Program-made: the position numbers and the translations under genes
Assembly (NCBI RefSeq): GCF_017814945.1
Contig: NZ_JAGIPX010000007.1
Span: 62,001 to 126,000 of the forward strand
Length of the DNA stretch: 64,000 nt
Source: Paraburkholderia sp. LEh10
GTDB lineage: Bacteria; Pseudomonadota; Gammaproteobacteria; Burkholderiales; Burkholderiaceae
Direction of reading: 5' to 3'
The notes under the pieces: generated by a model
The model's database searches: none
Seen by the model: only the letters and a program-made list of their open reading frames with translations
What the model was told of the DNA's origin: nothing
Shown: positions 16,590 through 24,088 of the stretch, in pieces
Layout of the letters: each line of letters begins with the position of its first letter
Numbering within the stretch: the stretch's first letter is position 1

Positions 16590-17087
16590 TCATTTTCTCT
16601 TGAACGCAGCGCGCCGGTCCGCGCGCTCCTTTGCATAAGGAGCGCTCAGCGCCGCATCCAGATCCTTGCGCTCGACGACGACGCCGCAGTGCGGGCACAC
16701 ATTGCCGAGGCCGACATCGTGGCCGCAGTCGCGATGCACGAAACGCACCGCGATTTCTTCGCCCTCGTCCTTGCACCATGTTTCGCCCCACGCGCGCAAC
16801 GCGTGAACGACGGGATAAAACGAGCGCCCCTTTTCGGTCAGGCGATATTCGTAGCGCAGCGGCTTTTCGTTGTACGGATGACGCTCGACCATCCCATCCG
16901 CTTCGAGCGACTTCAGGCGCGTCGTCAGCATTTGCGGCGTCGCTTCCGTCTGAATCTGGATTTCCTCGAACCGCGCCGCGCCCATATACAGCTCCCTCAG
17001 CACGAGAACCGTCCACCGGTCGCCGACGATATCGAGCGACCGCGCCACGGGACACACCGTACTTGCCTTCTCTGCGACATCCGCCAC
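16590..17087 (-). CDS. HxlR-family transcriptional regulator
   Basis: A 165-residue winged-helix regulator of the HxlR family. The N-terminal motif CPVARSLDIVGDRWTVLVLR, with the conserved redox-capable Cys at about residue 12, is followed by PQMLTTRLKSLEADGMVERH and YRLTEKGRSFYPVVHALRAW. A C-terminal extension has a possible zinc site (CGHDVGLGNVCPHCG), absent from minimal HxlR proteins. It is divergent from the isochorismatase-like / aldehyde dehydrogenase operon. An ACTATG-N5-CATAGT palindrome lies in that operon's promoter spacer, and a matching half-site (CATAGT, 17118-17123) lies just upstream of this gene, so control of both is likely. Confidence 0.92.
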   Translation of the reverse strand: MADVAEKASTVCPVARSLDIVGDRWTVLVLRELYMGAARFEEIQIQTEATPQMLTTRLKSLEADGMVERHPYNEKPLRYEYRLTEKGRSFYPVVHALRAWGETWCKDEGEEIAVRFVHRDCGHDVGLGNVCPHCGVVVERKDLDAALSAPYAKERADRRAAFKRK

Positions 17088-17236
17088 GATTCACTCTCCG
17101 ACTGAAACTTCTAATTTCATAGTAGCACAAACCGCATCACAGCGTGCGTACGCACATTCACCTGCGCCGTGCTCTGACGCGCACTCCGCGCCATGTCGTC
17201 CGGCGTCCTGAAAGTGACCGAAAATACGTGTCGCCC

Positions 17237-17264
17237 TTGACACTATGTTTTTCATAGTTATATC
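17237..17264 (+). promoter_or_regulatory. Sigma-70 promoter with palindromic operator in the spacer
   Basis: TTGACA (17237-17242) and TATATC (17259-17264) are 16 bp apart, a near-consensus sigma-70 promoter facing the hydrolase/dehydrogenase operon (start 17363). The spacer holds the inverted repeat ACTATG-TTTTT-CATAGT (17242-17258). Bound regulator would block RNA polymerase. The adjacent divergent HxlR protein is the obvious candidate; this assignment is inference. Confidence 0.7.
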
Positions 17265-17362
17265 CTGAATGCACGCTGTCCGATCCGTGAGACGTCCCGC
17301 ATCGTTCAACAAAACTGCGACGCGGCCTGTTCGCGCCCACCATTCCGAAATGGAGAACTGAA

Positions 17363-18004
17363 GTGTCCAATCCCGAGTATCGCGCCGAGCGCACCGGCCT
17401 GTTACTGGTCGACCCGTACAACGACTTTCTGTCCGAAGGCGGCAAGGTCTTTCCGATGATCAAGGAGATCGCCACCAACGTCAGACTGCTCGACAACCTC
17501 CGCGCCACGGTCGCCGCTGTGCGCAACGCGAATATCCAGGTCTTCTATGTTCCGCATCGCCGCTGGCAACCCGGCGATTACGACACCTGGGATCATCCGA
17601 GCCCCACGCAGCGCCTGATCCAGAAGCGCCATTCGTTTGCCAAAGGCACATGGGGCGGCGAATGGCATCCCGACTTCATGCCACAGGAAGGCGACATCAT
17701 CGTCCAGGAACACTGGGGCCAAAGCGGTTTCGCCAACACCGATCTCGACTTTCAGCTCAAGCAGCAACGCATCTCGCACGTGATCGTCGTCGGCCTGCTC
17801 GCGAATACGTGCATCGAGTCCACCGGCCGCTATGCGACCGAACTGGGCTATCACGTCACGCTCGTACGCGACTCGACAGCGGCCTATACGGTTGAAATGA
17901 TGCGTGCCGCGCACGAACTGAACGGTCCTACCTTTGCGCACGAAATCCTGACGACGGCCGAATTGATCGCCGCTCTCCCCGCAACGCAAGGAGAAACGGC
18001 ATGA
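17363..18004 (+). CDS. Isochorismatase-like cysteine hydrolase
   Basis: A 213-residue hydrolase of the isochorismatase/nicotinamidase fold. The triad is visible: Asp about 17 in LLLVDPYNDF, Lys about 88 in LIQKRHSFAKGTW, and Cys about 150 in VVGLLANTCIESTGR. Further motifs are VFYVPHRRW and VTLVRDSTAAY. The start is GTG at 17363 with GGAGA upstream. It overlaps the dehydrogenase gene by ATGA (18001-18004), so the two are coupled. The pair suggests hydrolysis of an amide or ester followed by oxidation of an aldehyde; the actual substrate is unknown. Confidence 0.88.
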   Translation: MSNPEYRAERTGLLLVDPYNDFLSEGGKVFPMIKEIATNVRLLDNLRATVAAVRNANIQVFYVPHRRWQPGDYDTWDHPSPTQRLIQKRHSFAKGTWGGEWHPDFMPQEGDIIVQEHWGQSGFANTDLDFQLKQQRISHVIVVGLLANTCIESTGRYATELGYHVTLVRDSTAAYTVEMMRAAHELNGPTFAHEILTTAELIAALPATQGETA

Positions 18005-19578
18005 AGCTTACCGGCAATCTGCTGATCGGCGCAGAAGAGGTAGGCGCCACGGCCGGCGTGATGAAGGCGCTGAACCCCGCGACGAATGTCGAGATCGAGC
18101 CGGCGTTCGCGTTTGGCGGCAGCGCCGAAGTCGATTTCGCGGTGCAACTCGCCGATGACGCATTCGACAGCTATAACGCCACGTCCCTTGACGAGCGCGC
18201 CGCGTTCCTCGAGCGCATCGCCGACGGCCTCGACGCGATCGCGCCCGAGCTCGCGCAACGCACGTCGCTCGAAACCGGCCTGCCGGCCGCGCAACTCGAA
18301 GCGGAAACCGCGAAGGCCGCGACCCAGTTCCGCCAGTTCGCGACGGTCGTGCGCCAAGGACGCTTTCGCCAGGCGGCCATCGACCCCGCTCAGCCCGAGC
18401 GCCAGCCGCGCGCGCGCATGGATCACCGGATGCAGAAGATCGCGCTCGGCCCCGTCGCAGTTTTCGGCGCGAGCAATTTTCCGATCTCGTATTCGGTGGC
18501 CGGCGGCGATACGGCGTCGGCGCTGGCGGCGGGCTGCCCCGTCATCGTGAAAGCGCACAACGCACACCCGGGTGCGTCCGAGCTGATGGGCCGCGTGATC
18601 CAGCAAGCCGTGAAGGATTCAGGCCTGCATGAAGGCGTGTTTTCGCTGGTTCGCGGCGGCGGCAATGAAATCGGCGCGGCGCTGGTCGATCATCCCCTCG
18701 TCAAGGGCGTGACGTTCACCGGCTCGGAAGCGGGCGGCATGGCGCTGTTCCAGCGTGCGCAGCAACGCCCCGAGCCGATTCCCGTCTTCACCGAAATGAC
18801 GAGCGTCAATCCGACGTTCGTGCTCCCGGCGGCGCTGGCTGCGCGGGGCGGCGCAATCGGCGATGGCTTCGGCGAACGGATGCTCGTCAACGTGGGACAG
18901 GCTTGCCTGAAGCCCGCCATTCTGCTGGCCGTCGACGGCCCCGGCTACATCGGATTGAGACAAGCGCTGATCGCTCGCGTCGAAGCGATGCACGCCCGCA
19001 CGATGCTGACGCCCGGCATCTGGACGGCGTATCGCGAGAATCTGGAGCGGCGCAAGAACGCGGGCGCGGAGCCGATCGCAGCGGGCGGCAAGGCGCAGGG
19101 CGCGTGGGACGGCCAGGCGGCCCTGCTCGAAGTCGACGGCGCGCGCATGCTCGAAGATCCGTCGTTGTCGGAGGAAGTTTTCGGTCCCGTCGCGCTGCTC
19201 GTGCGCGTGAAGGACGTCGAGCAACTGGCCGAAATCGCGAAGCAGTTTCGCGGCCAGTTGTCGGCGACGATGCAGATCGATGCCGACGACTACGCGCTCG
19301 CAGCCCGCCTGCTGCCCATTCTCGAACGCCGCACGGGACGCATCGTCGTCAACGCGTTCGCGCATCCACAGGAAGTGTCGTATGCATCGATTCATGGCGG
19401 CCCGTTCCCGGCCACCTCGGACAGCCGCTTTACTTCCGTCGGCATGACGGCGATCGAGCGCTTCTTGCGGCCCGTGTGCTACCAAGGCTTCCCGGACGAG
19501 CTGCTGCCCGAAGCGTTGAAGCACGACAATCCGCGCGGCATCTGGCGTCTAATTGACGGCGAGTTGTCGAAGGACTGA
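18001..19578 (+). CDS. Aldehyde dehydrogenase (alpha-ketoglutaric semialdehyde dehydrogenase type)
   Basis: A 525-residue NAD(P)-dependent aldehyde dehydrogenase of the subgroup oxidising 2-oxoglutarate semialdehyde. Evidence includes the N-terminus ATNVEIEPAFAFGGSAEVDF, the cofactor region GPVAVFGASNFPISYSVAGGD, FTGSEAGGMALF, the general-base Glu about 265 (FTEMTSVNP) and catalytic Cys about 302 in GQACLKPA. The residues around the Cys differ from the common GQFCTKPG. The role with the upstream hydrolase may be degradation of a sugar acid, hydroxyproline or a synthetic amide, which I cannot separate. A strong terminator follows at 19596. Confidence 0.9.
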   Translation: MKLTGNLLIGAEEVGATAGVMKALNPATNVEIEPAFAFGGSAEVDFAVQLADDAFDSYNATSLDERAAFLERIADGLDAIAPELAQRTSLETGLPAAQLEAETAKAATQFRQFATVVRQGRFRQAAIDPAQPERQPRARMDHRMQKIALGPVAVFGASNFPISYSVAGGDTASALAAGCPVIVKAHNAHPGASELMGRVIQQAVKDSGLHEGVFSLVRGGGNEIGAALVDHPLVKGVTFTGSEAGGMALFQRAQQRPEPIPVFTEMTSVNPTFVLPAALAARGGAIGDGFGERMLVNVGQACLKPAILLAVDGPGYIGLRQALIARVEAMHARTMLTPGIWTAYRENLERRKNAGAEPIAAGGKAQGAWDGQAALLEVDGARMLEDPSLSEEVFGPVALLVRVKDVEQLAEIAKQFRGQLSATMQIDADDYALAARLLPILERRTGRIVVNAFAHPQEVSYASIHGGPFPATSDSRFTSVGMTAIERFLRPVCYQGFPDELLPEALKHDNPRGIWRLIDGELSKD

Positions 19579-19595
19579 TTCACGCTGTCGATAAG

Positions 19596-19630
19596 AAGCC
19601 CGCGCAAGCAACGGCATGCGCGGGCTTTTT
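19596..19630 (+). terminator. Rho-independent terminator after the dehydrogenase
   Basis: A perfect 11-bp stem, AAGCCCGCGCA (19596-19606) with TGCGCGGGCTT (19617-19627), and a 10-nt loop are followed by a T-run. It begins 18 bp after the aldehyde dehydrogenase stop and ends that operon. Confidence 0.9.
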
Positions 19631-19756
19631 GCGCTTCCATCCGACGCGCTAATTCTTTGCTCATTCGCGCCGCGCATCATGCCCTCATAGCCAGCCGCGA
19701 CGGCAGTCAGAGATGAACAACATCACCACATGTCATTTCGGCTATCAGGAGCAACC

Positions 19757-19936
19757 ATGGACTTTCAGCCTCCCCTTGTCATCTTCTGCGCCATCGGCGC
19801 CAGCGCGATGATCGTCTCGGCGATGCTCGCCGTTGCCACCGAGAAGCTCGACAACTGGCTCGATCGGAAGACGCAGAGGCTTTCGATGCAGCGTGCGGTG
19901 CCGCAACGCCATGTCGAAGTCACGCATGTGCTGTGA
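19757..19936 (+). CDS. Small single-pass membrane protein
   Basis: A 59-residue protein with one hydrophobic segment at residues about 5-27 (PPLVIFCAIGASAMIVSAML) and a basic tail (DRKTQRLSMQRAVPQRH). The ATG at 19757 has AGGAG 5-6 nt upstream. I do not recognise the family. It lies just before a decayed hydrolase fragment. Coding status rests on the ribosome-binding site and clean hydrophobic profile. Confidence 0.5.
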   Translation: MDFQPPLVIFCAIGASAMIVSAMLAVATEKLDNWLDRKTQRLSMQRAVPQRHVEVTHVL

Positions 19937-20250
19937 ACGGGGCCAGACGGCGTTGCTGCGCGAACGGGCACACGACGACGACGCCGCCGATGCGCTACAC
20001 GCCGCGCGCCTCTACACGCTGGTCCTGACAGGCGACGACGACAGCATCGTGGCGAAACAGAATGCGCAGGCGCTCGCCAGAACGATGCCCGATGCGCAAC
20101 TGCTCGTCGTGCGCGCTGCGGGCCACGCGATGATGTATCGATAGCCGCGCGCTCGCTGCGGCGATCAACCGCTTCATTGCGCAGTCGCAACCGCGCCAGT
20201 TCGCGAAGGTCGCGAAGGTCGCGAAGGTCACGCTCGATGCGCGCGCCTGA
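19937..20250 (+). pseudogene. C-terminal remnant of an alpha/beta hydrolase
   Basis: The translation contains DDDAADALHAARLYTLVLTG, then DDDSIVAKQNAQALARTMPD and AQLLVVRAAGHAMMY. This is the acid-residue strand and the catalytic-His region of an alpha/beta hydrolase. After AGHAMMY the frame hits TAG at 20142-20144; shifting one base restores SRALAAAINRFIAQSQPRQF and a stop at 20248. The nucleophile-elbow half is absent. The tail has a 9-bp triplication encoding AKV three times. It is a truncated, frameshifted gene. Confidence 0.75.
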
Positions 20251-20403
20251 ATCGCATGCCGATACCGACGCCGCACCGCACGCCATCGCGATGCCTGCGC
20301 TCGCCGCGACGCGCGATGGCATCAACGCACGAGCAGGCGTAATATCGGAAGCCGTCTTCGCGGCACAACGGAGCGTGCCGCTGCGACCTATGCGGAGGTG
20401 GCG

Positions 20404-20685
20404 ATGACGAACGATACCCGCCCTGTCCGGCGGCTGCAGCTATTGCTGCGCGATGCATGCCGCACGGAGCCCGCACGGCAAGCGGCGAAGTGCGCCGCCG
20501 AGGCGCTCGGCATGCAGATCAGCGGCGAAGGGCTCGCAACGCTGTCCGCACGCATGCCGGATGCCGAATTCCGCAGGCTCTTTTCATGTCTTTCCGGCAC
20601 GGACGGAACGCTCGCCGTGCCCGGCAGTCTGTATCCCTACGTCTCATCGATCAGCGAGGCGCCGGAACATCTTTCATTCGATTGA
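20404..20685 (+). CDS. Small protein resembling the subtilase N-terminal region
   Basis: A 93-residue cytosolic protein (ATG at 20404; GGAGG 6 nt upstream) encoded 36 bp before the subtilase. By eye, residues 41-60 (GEGLATLSARMPDAEFRRLF) match residues 75-94 of the protease's pre-catalytic region (GRGSLSASMRCTPAQFEALF): both have G-x-G, then S-A-x-M, then F-x-x-L-F in the same overall length, and both are preceded by an Ala/Leu-rich helix. It ends LAVPGSLYPYVSSISEAP, the kind of strand and turn that closes protease propeptides. A stand-alone propeptide-like inhibitor or folding helper is inferred. No signal peptide is present. Confidence 0.65.
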   Translation: MTNDTRPVRRLQLLLRDACRTEPARQAAKCAAEALGMQISGEGLATLSARMPDAEFRRLFSCLSGTDGTLAVPGSLYPYVSSISEAPEHLSFD

Positions 20686-20721
20686 ACAGCAATCATCTTG
20701 CATGGAAGCGGAGAAGAAACG

Positions 20722-22284
20722 ATGAAAGCCTACGATCCTCATGATGTAGCCGCGCGGCCTGCGCGCGGCGACTCGCACGAAGAGCTGCGGGTCGCGATCA
20801 CGTTCAACCGGCCGGGTCAGCACGGCGGGCCGACCCGGTTCGGCGCGCGCATGTCGACGGACACCGTCGCCTCGTTCATCCCCGATCCCGCGCAGGCCGA
20901 CCTCGCGCTCGCCGAACTCGCACGGCGCGGCTTCACGCTGACGGGACGCGGCTCGCTGTCCGCTTCGATGCGCTGCACGCCCGCGCAGTTCGAAGCGCTG
21001 TTCCAGACGCGCCTCAAGCGCATGAAGGCGCCATGCGCATCGGCGGCGCAGTTCGGCTCGGTGCTCTATCCGCCCGATGGCGCGCCGTGGAATCCGGACC
21101 CCGCGATCCAGTCGCTTCTCGACGATGTGTATATCCAGTGGCCGCACATCTACATGGCAAAGGCGGCGAAGAGCACGAGGGCCAAAAAGACGGCATCGAC
21201 GGCGGCAAAGAAGCGCCCCGCCGCGCCGAAGCAACGCGAGCACGCCGCGCCGTCGGCCACGCCGCCCGCCGTGCCTTACTTCCATCTCGCTGCGCCCGCC
21301 GATATCGCGCTGCATCTGAACGCAACGCCCGTACATCAGCAAGGCATCACGGGCAAGGGCGTGCGGATCGCAATGATCGACAGCGGCTTTGCCCACGGCC
21401 ATCCGTATTTCAAGGCGCACGGCTATTCGTCGTCGATCGTTCTCGCGCCGGGCGCCACCGACCGGCGCACCGACGCCAACGGCCACGGCACGGGCGAATC
21501 CGCCAACATCTTCGCGATCGCGCCGGGCGCGACCTTCATCGGCGTGAAGCTCGACAACGACACCGATCCGACGCGGGGCGCGTCCGTGCTCGAAGGCCTT
21601 CAGGAAGCGCTCAAGCATGACCCGCACGTGATTTCGGTGAGCCTCGGCTATGACTTGCGCGGCCCCGACAACACGCCGTTGGCGACCCTGCCGAACGGGC
21701 TCGTCGCGCTGGAAGCCGAAATTCAGGCCGCGGTGAAGCGCGGCGTCGTGATCGTCTTTTCGGCGGGCAACGGCCACTATTCGTTCCCGGGCCAGATGCC
21801 CGACATCATTTCGGCGGGCGGGGTGTTCGTCGACAGCAAAGGCGCGATGCGCGCCTCCGACTACGCGAGCGCCTTCACCAGCGCGATTTACTCGGGCCGC
21901 AGCGTGCCCGATGTCTGCGGGCTCGTCGGGTTGTTGCCGCATGCGACGTATATTTCGCTGCCCGTCTCGCCGGGTTGTGAGATCGATCGCGAGAACGCCG
22001 CTTTCGACGGCACGACGCCCGACGACGGCTGGGGCGTGTTCAGCGGCACGTCGGCCGCCGCGCCGCAGCTCGCGGGACTGTGCGCGCTGCTGCTGCAAGC
22101 GAATCCGCGGCTGTCGCCAGGCGACGTCAAGGCGATCCTGCGCCGCACCGCGCGCGACGTAACCAAAGGCCACGCAAACCCCGCGAGCGATCCGAAAGGC
22201 GCGGGCGTACCGGCGGGTCTCGGCGAGGATGGCGCGACGGGCGCGGGTCTCGTCGATGCGCTCGCGGCGGTCAGGCAGCTTTGA
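20722..22284 (+). CDS. Subtilisin-like (S8) serine protease without signal peptide
   Basis: A 520-residue S8 peptidase. The catalytic residues are Asp 220 (IAMIDSGFAHGHP), His 255 (DANGHGTGES) and Ser 444 (FSGTSAAAPQ), with oxyanion Asn 350 (FSAGNGHYSFPG). Residues 1-150 form a propeptide-like region. They are followed by a Lys/Ala-rich linker (about 152-190). No signal peptide or membrane segment is visible, so it probably stays in the cytoplasm or leaves by an unusual route. The ATG at 20722 follows GGAGAAG. It forms a likely operon with the propeptide-like protein upstream, and a long 13-bp tandem repeat starts 54 bp after its stop. Confidence 0.92.
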   Translation: MKAYDPHDVAARPARGDSHEELRVAITFNRPGQHGGPTRFGARMSTDTVASFIPDPAQADLALAELARRGFTLTGRGSLSASMRCTPAQFEALFQTRLKRMKAPCASAAQFGSVLYPPDGAPWNPDPAIQSLLDDVYIQWPHIYMAKAAKSTRAKKTASTAAKKRPAAPKQREHAAPSATPPAVPYFHLAAPADIALHLNATPVHQQGITGKGVRIAMIDSGFAHGHPYFKAHGYSSSIVLAPGATDRRTDANGHGTGESANIFAIAPGATFIGVKLDNDTDPTRGASVLEGLQEALKHDPHVISVSLGYDLRGPDNTPLATLPNGLVALEAEIQAAVKRGVVIVFSAGNGHYSFPGQMPDIISAGGVFVDSKGAMRASDYASAFTSAIYSGRSVPDVCGLVGLLPHATYISLPVSPGCEIDRENAAFDGTTPDDGWGVFSGTSAAAPQLAGLCALLLQANPRLSPGDVKAILRRTARDVTKGHANPASDPKGAGVPAGLGEDGATGAGLVDALAAVRQL

Positions 22285-22338
22285 TGGTTTCGCGAAGGGG
22301 GGCTGCGGTTCGCGGGGCCGCCCTTCGCGCAGCGGGAT

Positions 22339-22622
22339 GCGCGTGTGATTCGCGCGTGTGATCCGCGCGTGTGATCCGCGTGTGTGATTCGCGTGTGATT
22401 CGCGCGTGATTCGCCCGTGTGATCCGCCCGTGTGATTCGCCCGTGTGATCCGCCCGTGTGATCCGCCCGTGTGATCCGCCCGTGTGATCCGCCCGTGTGA
22501 TCCGCCCGTGTGATTCGCCCGTGTGATCCGCCCGTGTGATTCGCCCGTGTGATTCGCCCGTGTGATTCGCGCGTGTGATTCGCGCGTGTGATTCGCCCGT
22601 GTGATTCGCACATGTCATTCGC
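22339..22622. repeat. 13-bp tandem repeat (about 22 copies)
   Basis: Units of SCGTGTGATYCGC (13 bp) run head to tail; units 9-20 are almost all intact, while the left end and the last two copies are diverged or shortened by 2 bp. T/C alternation at one position (GATTCGC versus GATCCGC) and C/G at the first base are the main differences. Being 13 bp long, the array reads open in several frames of the minus strand with a 13-residue period; I regard these frames as artefacts. It fills most of the gap between the subtilase and nudC. Confidence 0.95.
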
Positions 22623-22779
22623 ACACGGTTCTCACACGCGGTTCTCACACGCGGCGCCTGCGGGCGCGCCGCTACATCGCATGGACAGAGGTATGCAGCG
22701 CGCCGCTGACGCGCGCGCTGCGCCGCGCCGGACACCATGCCATACTTGCGGATCGTCCCGGCCCACCTGTCTTATCGCA

Positions 22780-23727
22780 ATGATCGCCCCTTCCGCTCCC
22801 ATCGGCTTCAACGTCAATCCGCTCGACCGCCGCTCCGACAAACGCGACGACGATGCCTTCATCGCGCAACTGCACAGCGATTCCGCGGCGCGCTTTCTCG
22901 TCTTCGATGGCGACGTGCCGTTGCTCAAGCGTGGCGACGCGCATGACGCGTGGTTCGCGGCAAGCGAGGCATCTTTGTTCGGCGAGCCGGTGCAAAGCGT
23001 GTTCCTCGGTCAGGAGGGCGACGGCAGCGGACGCTTCGCGCTCGGCTTCAAGCTCGGCGTTGCGCAAGACGAAGGGAAATCGCAAGACGCGCAGCACGAT
23101 CGCATCGACCTGCGCTCGATCGCGTTGCAAGGCCTCGTCGCGCAGGAATCGCTCGGCATGCTGGGCCAGGCGAAATCGATGCTCGACTGGCACCGCCGTC
23201 ATCGTTTTTGTGCGAATTGCGGCTCGGTGAGCCGCGCGACGGCGGCAGGCTGGCAGCGCGTATGCGATGCATGCGGCGCGCGCCACTTTCCGCGCGTGGA
23301 CCCCGTCGTGATCATGCTGGCGATCGATGGCGAGCGGTGTCTGCTCGGACGCCAGCGCCAGTTCGCGCCGGGCATGTATTCGTCGCTCGCGGGCTTCGTC
23401 GAGCCGGGCGAGACCGTGGAAGACGCCGTGCGCCGCGAAGTATTCGAGGAAGCGCACGTGGCTTGCGCGCGGGTCGTCTACTTCGCGTCGCAGCCGTGGC
23501 CGTTTCCGTCGTCGCTGATGATCGGCTGCTTCGCGCAGGCAACCGATACCGACATCGTCGTCGATACAGCGGAACTCGAAGACGCCCGCTGGTTCACGCG
23601 CGCCGAAGTGGCCGCGATGCTCGCGGGCACGCATGCGGATCGGCTGTCGGCGCCCAAGCCGTTCGCGATCGCGCATCATCTGTTGAAGGCGTACGTCGAG
23701 CACGGCGAATCGGTGCTGAGGATGTGA
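22780..23727 (+). CDS. nudC: NADH pyrophosphatase
   Basis: A 315-residue Nudix hydrolase that cleaves NAD(H) to NMN(H) and AMP and can remove NAD caps from RNA. It shows the NudC zinc ribbon (CANC and CDAC, about residues 145-165), the Nudix box GFVEPGETVEDAVRREVFEE and the NudC-specific SQPWPFPSS motif that distinguishes it from other Nudix enzymes. The ATG at 22780 (MIAPSAPIGFNVNPLDRR) starts the conserved protein; the open frame extends upstream into the tandem repeat but that part is not protein-like. Confidence 0.95.
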   Translation: MIAPSAPIGFNVNPLDRRSDKRDDDAFIAQLHSDSAARFLVFDGDVPLLKRGDAHDAWFAASEASLFGEPVQSVFLGQEGDGSGRFALGFKLGVAQDEGKSQDAQHDRIDLRSIALQGLVAQESLGMLGQAKSMLDWHRRHRFCANCGSVSRATAAGWQRVCDACGARHFPRVDPVVIMLAIDGERCLLGRQRQFAPGMYSSLAGFVEPGETVEDAVRREVFEEAHVACARVVYFASQPWPFPSSLMIGCFAQATDTDIVVDTAELEDARWFTRAEVAAMLAGTHADRLSAPKPFAIAHHLLKAYVEHGESVLRM

Positions 23728-23925
23728 CCGCCTGCGTCGCGGCGCGCGCTGCCGCCCACATTTCCCGCGGAAGTCCAAGCCAGGTTCCGACGCGGCCGGC
23801 GCGCCGCGCGGGGCCGCCTGTTGCGCCAAGCCTTTGGGCATCCAAGCCCGCCTGATTCACCCTCTCCAGCAACCGTCCGCAAGAAGGTCTCGATCCCCGC
23901 GCATGGAATCCGCCGCGCGCACGGG

Positions 23926-23961
23926 TCAACATATACGCGCACGTACACGTTGATGTATAAT
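23926..23961 (+). promoter_or_regulatory. Inverted repeat and TATAAT box upstream of the MFS gene
   Basis: TCAACATATAC (23926-23936) and GTACACGTTGA (23943-23953) form an 11-bp inverted repeat with two mismatches around a 6-bp centre. A perfect -10 box TATAAT follows at 23956-23961; no good -35 was found, which is compatible with an activated or repressed promoter. It lies 128 bp upstream of the exporter gene. The rest of the 23728-24088 gap has nothing recognisable. Confidence 0.5.
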
Positions 23962-24088
23962 CCGTTTCATCCTGACCGCACTGCCCGCTGCACGCCTTTC
24001 GCATGTCCACTGCCGACTCCCCTCTCGTTCCGATCCGTGACGCAGCCGGCCGCCACGGCGTGAAGCCACGAACCGGAAACGTCGCGGC

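Noticed and set aside
22272..22613. Minus-strand frames with a 13-residue repeat (ITRANHTGGSHGR)
   Set aside because: They arise automatically from the 13-bp tandem DNA repeat and continue into the antisense of the protease.
22339..22622. Tandem repeats considered as a CRISPR array
   Set aside because: Units are contiguous and 13 bp long with no unique spacers and no cas genes nearby.
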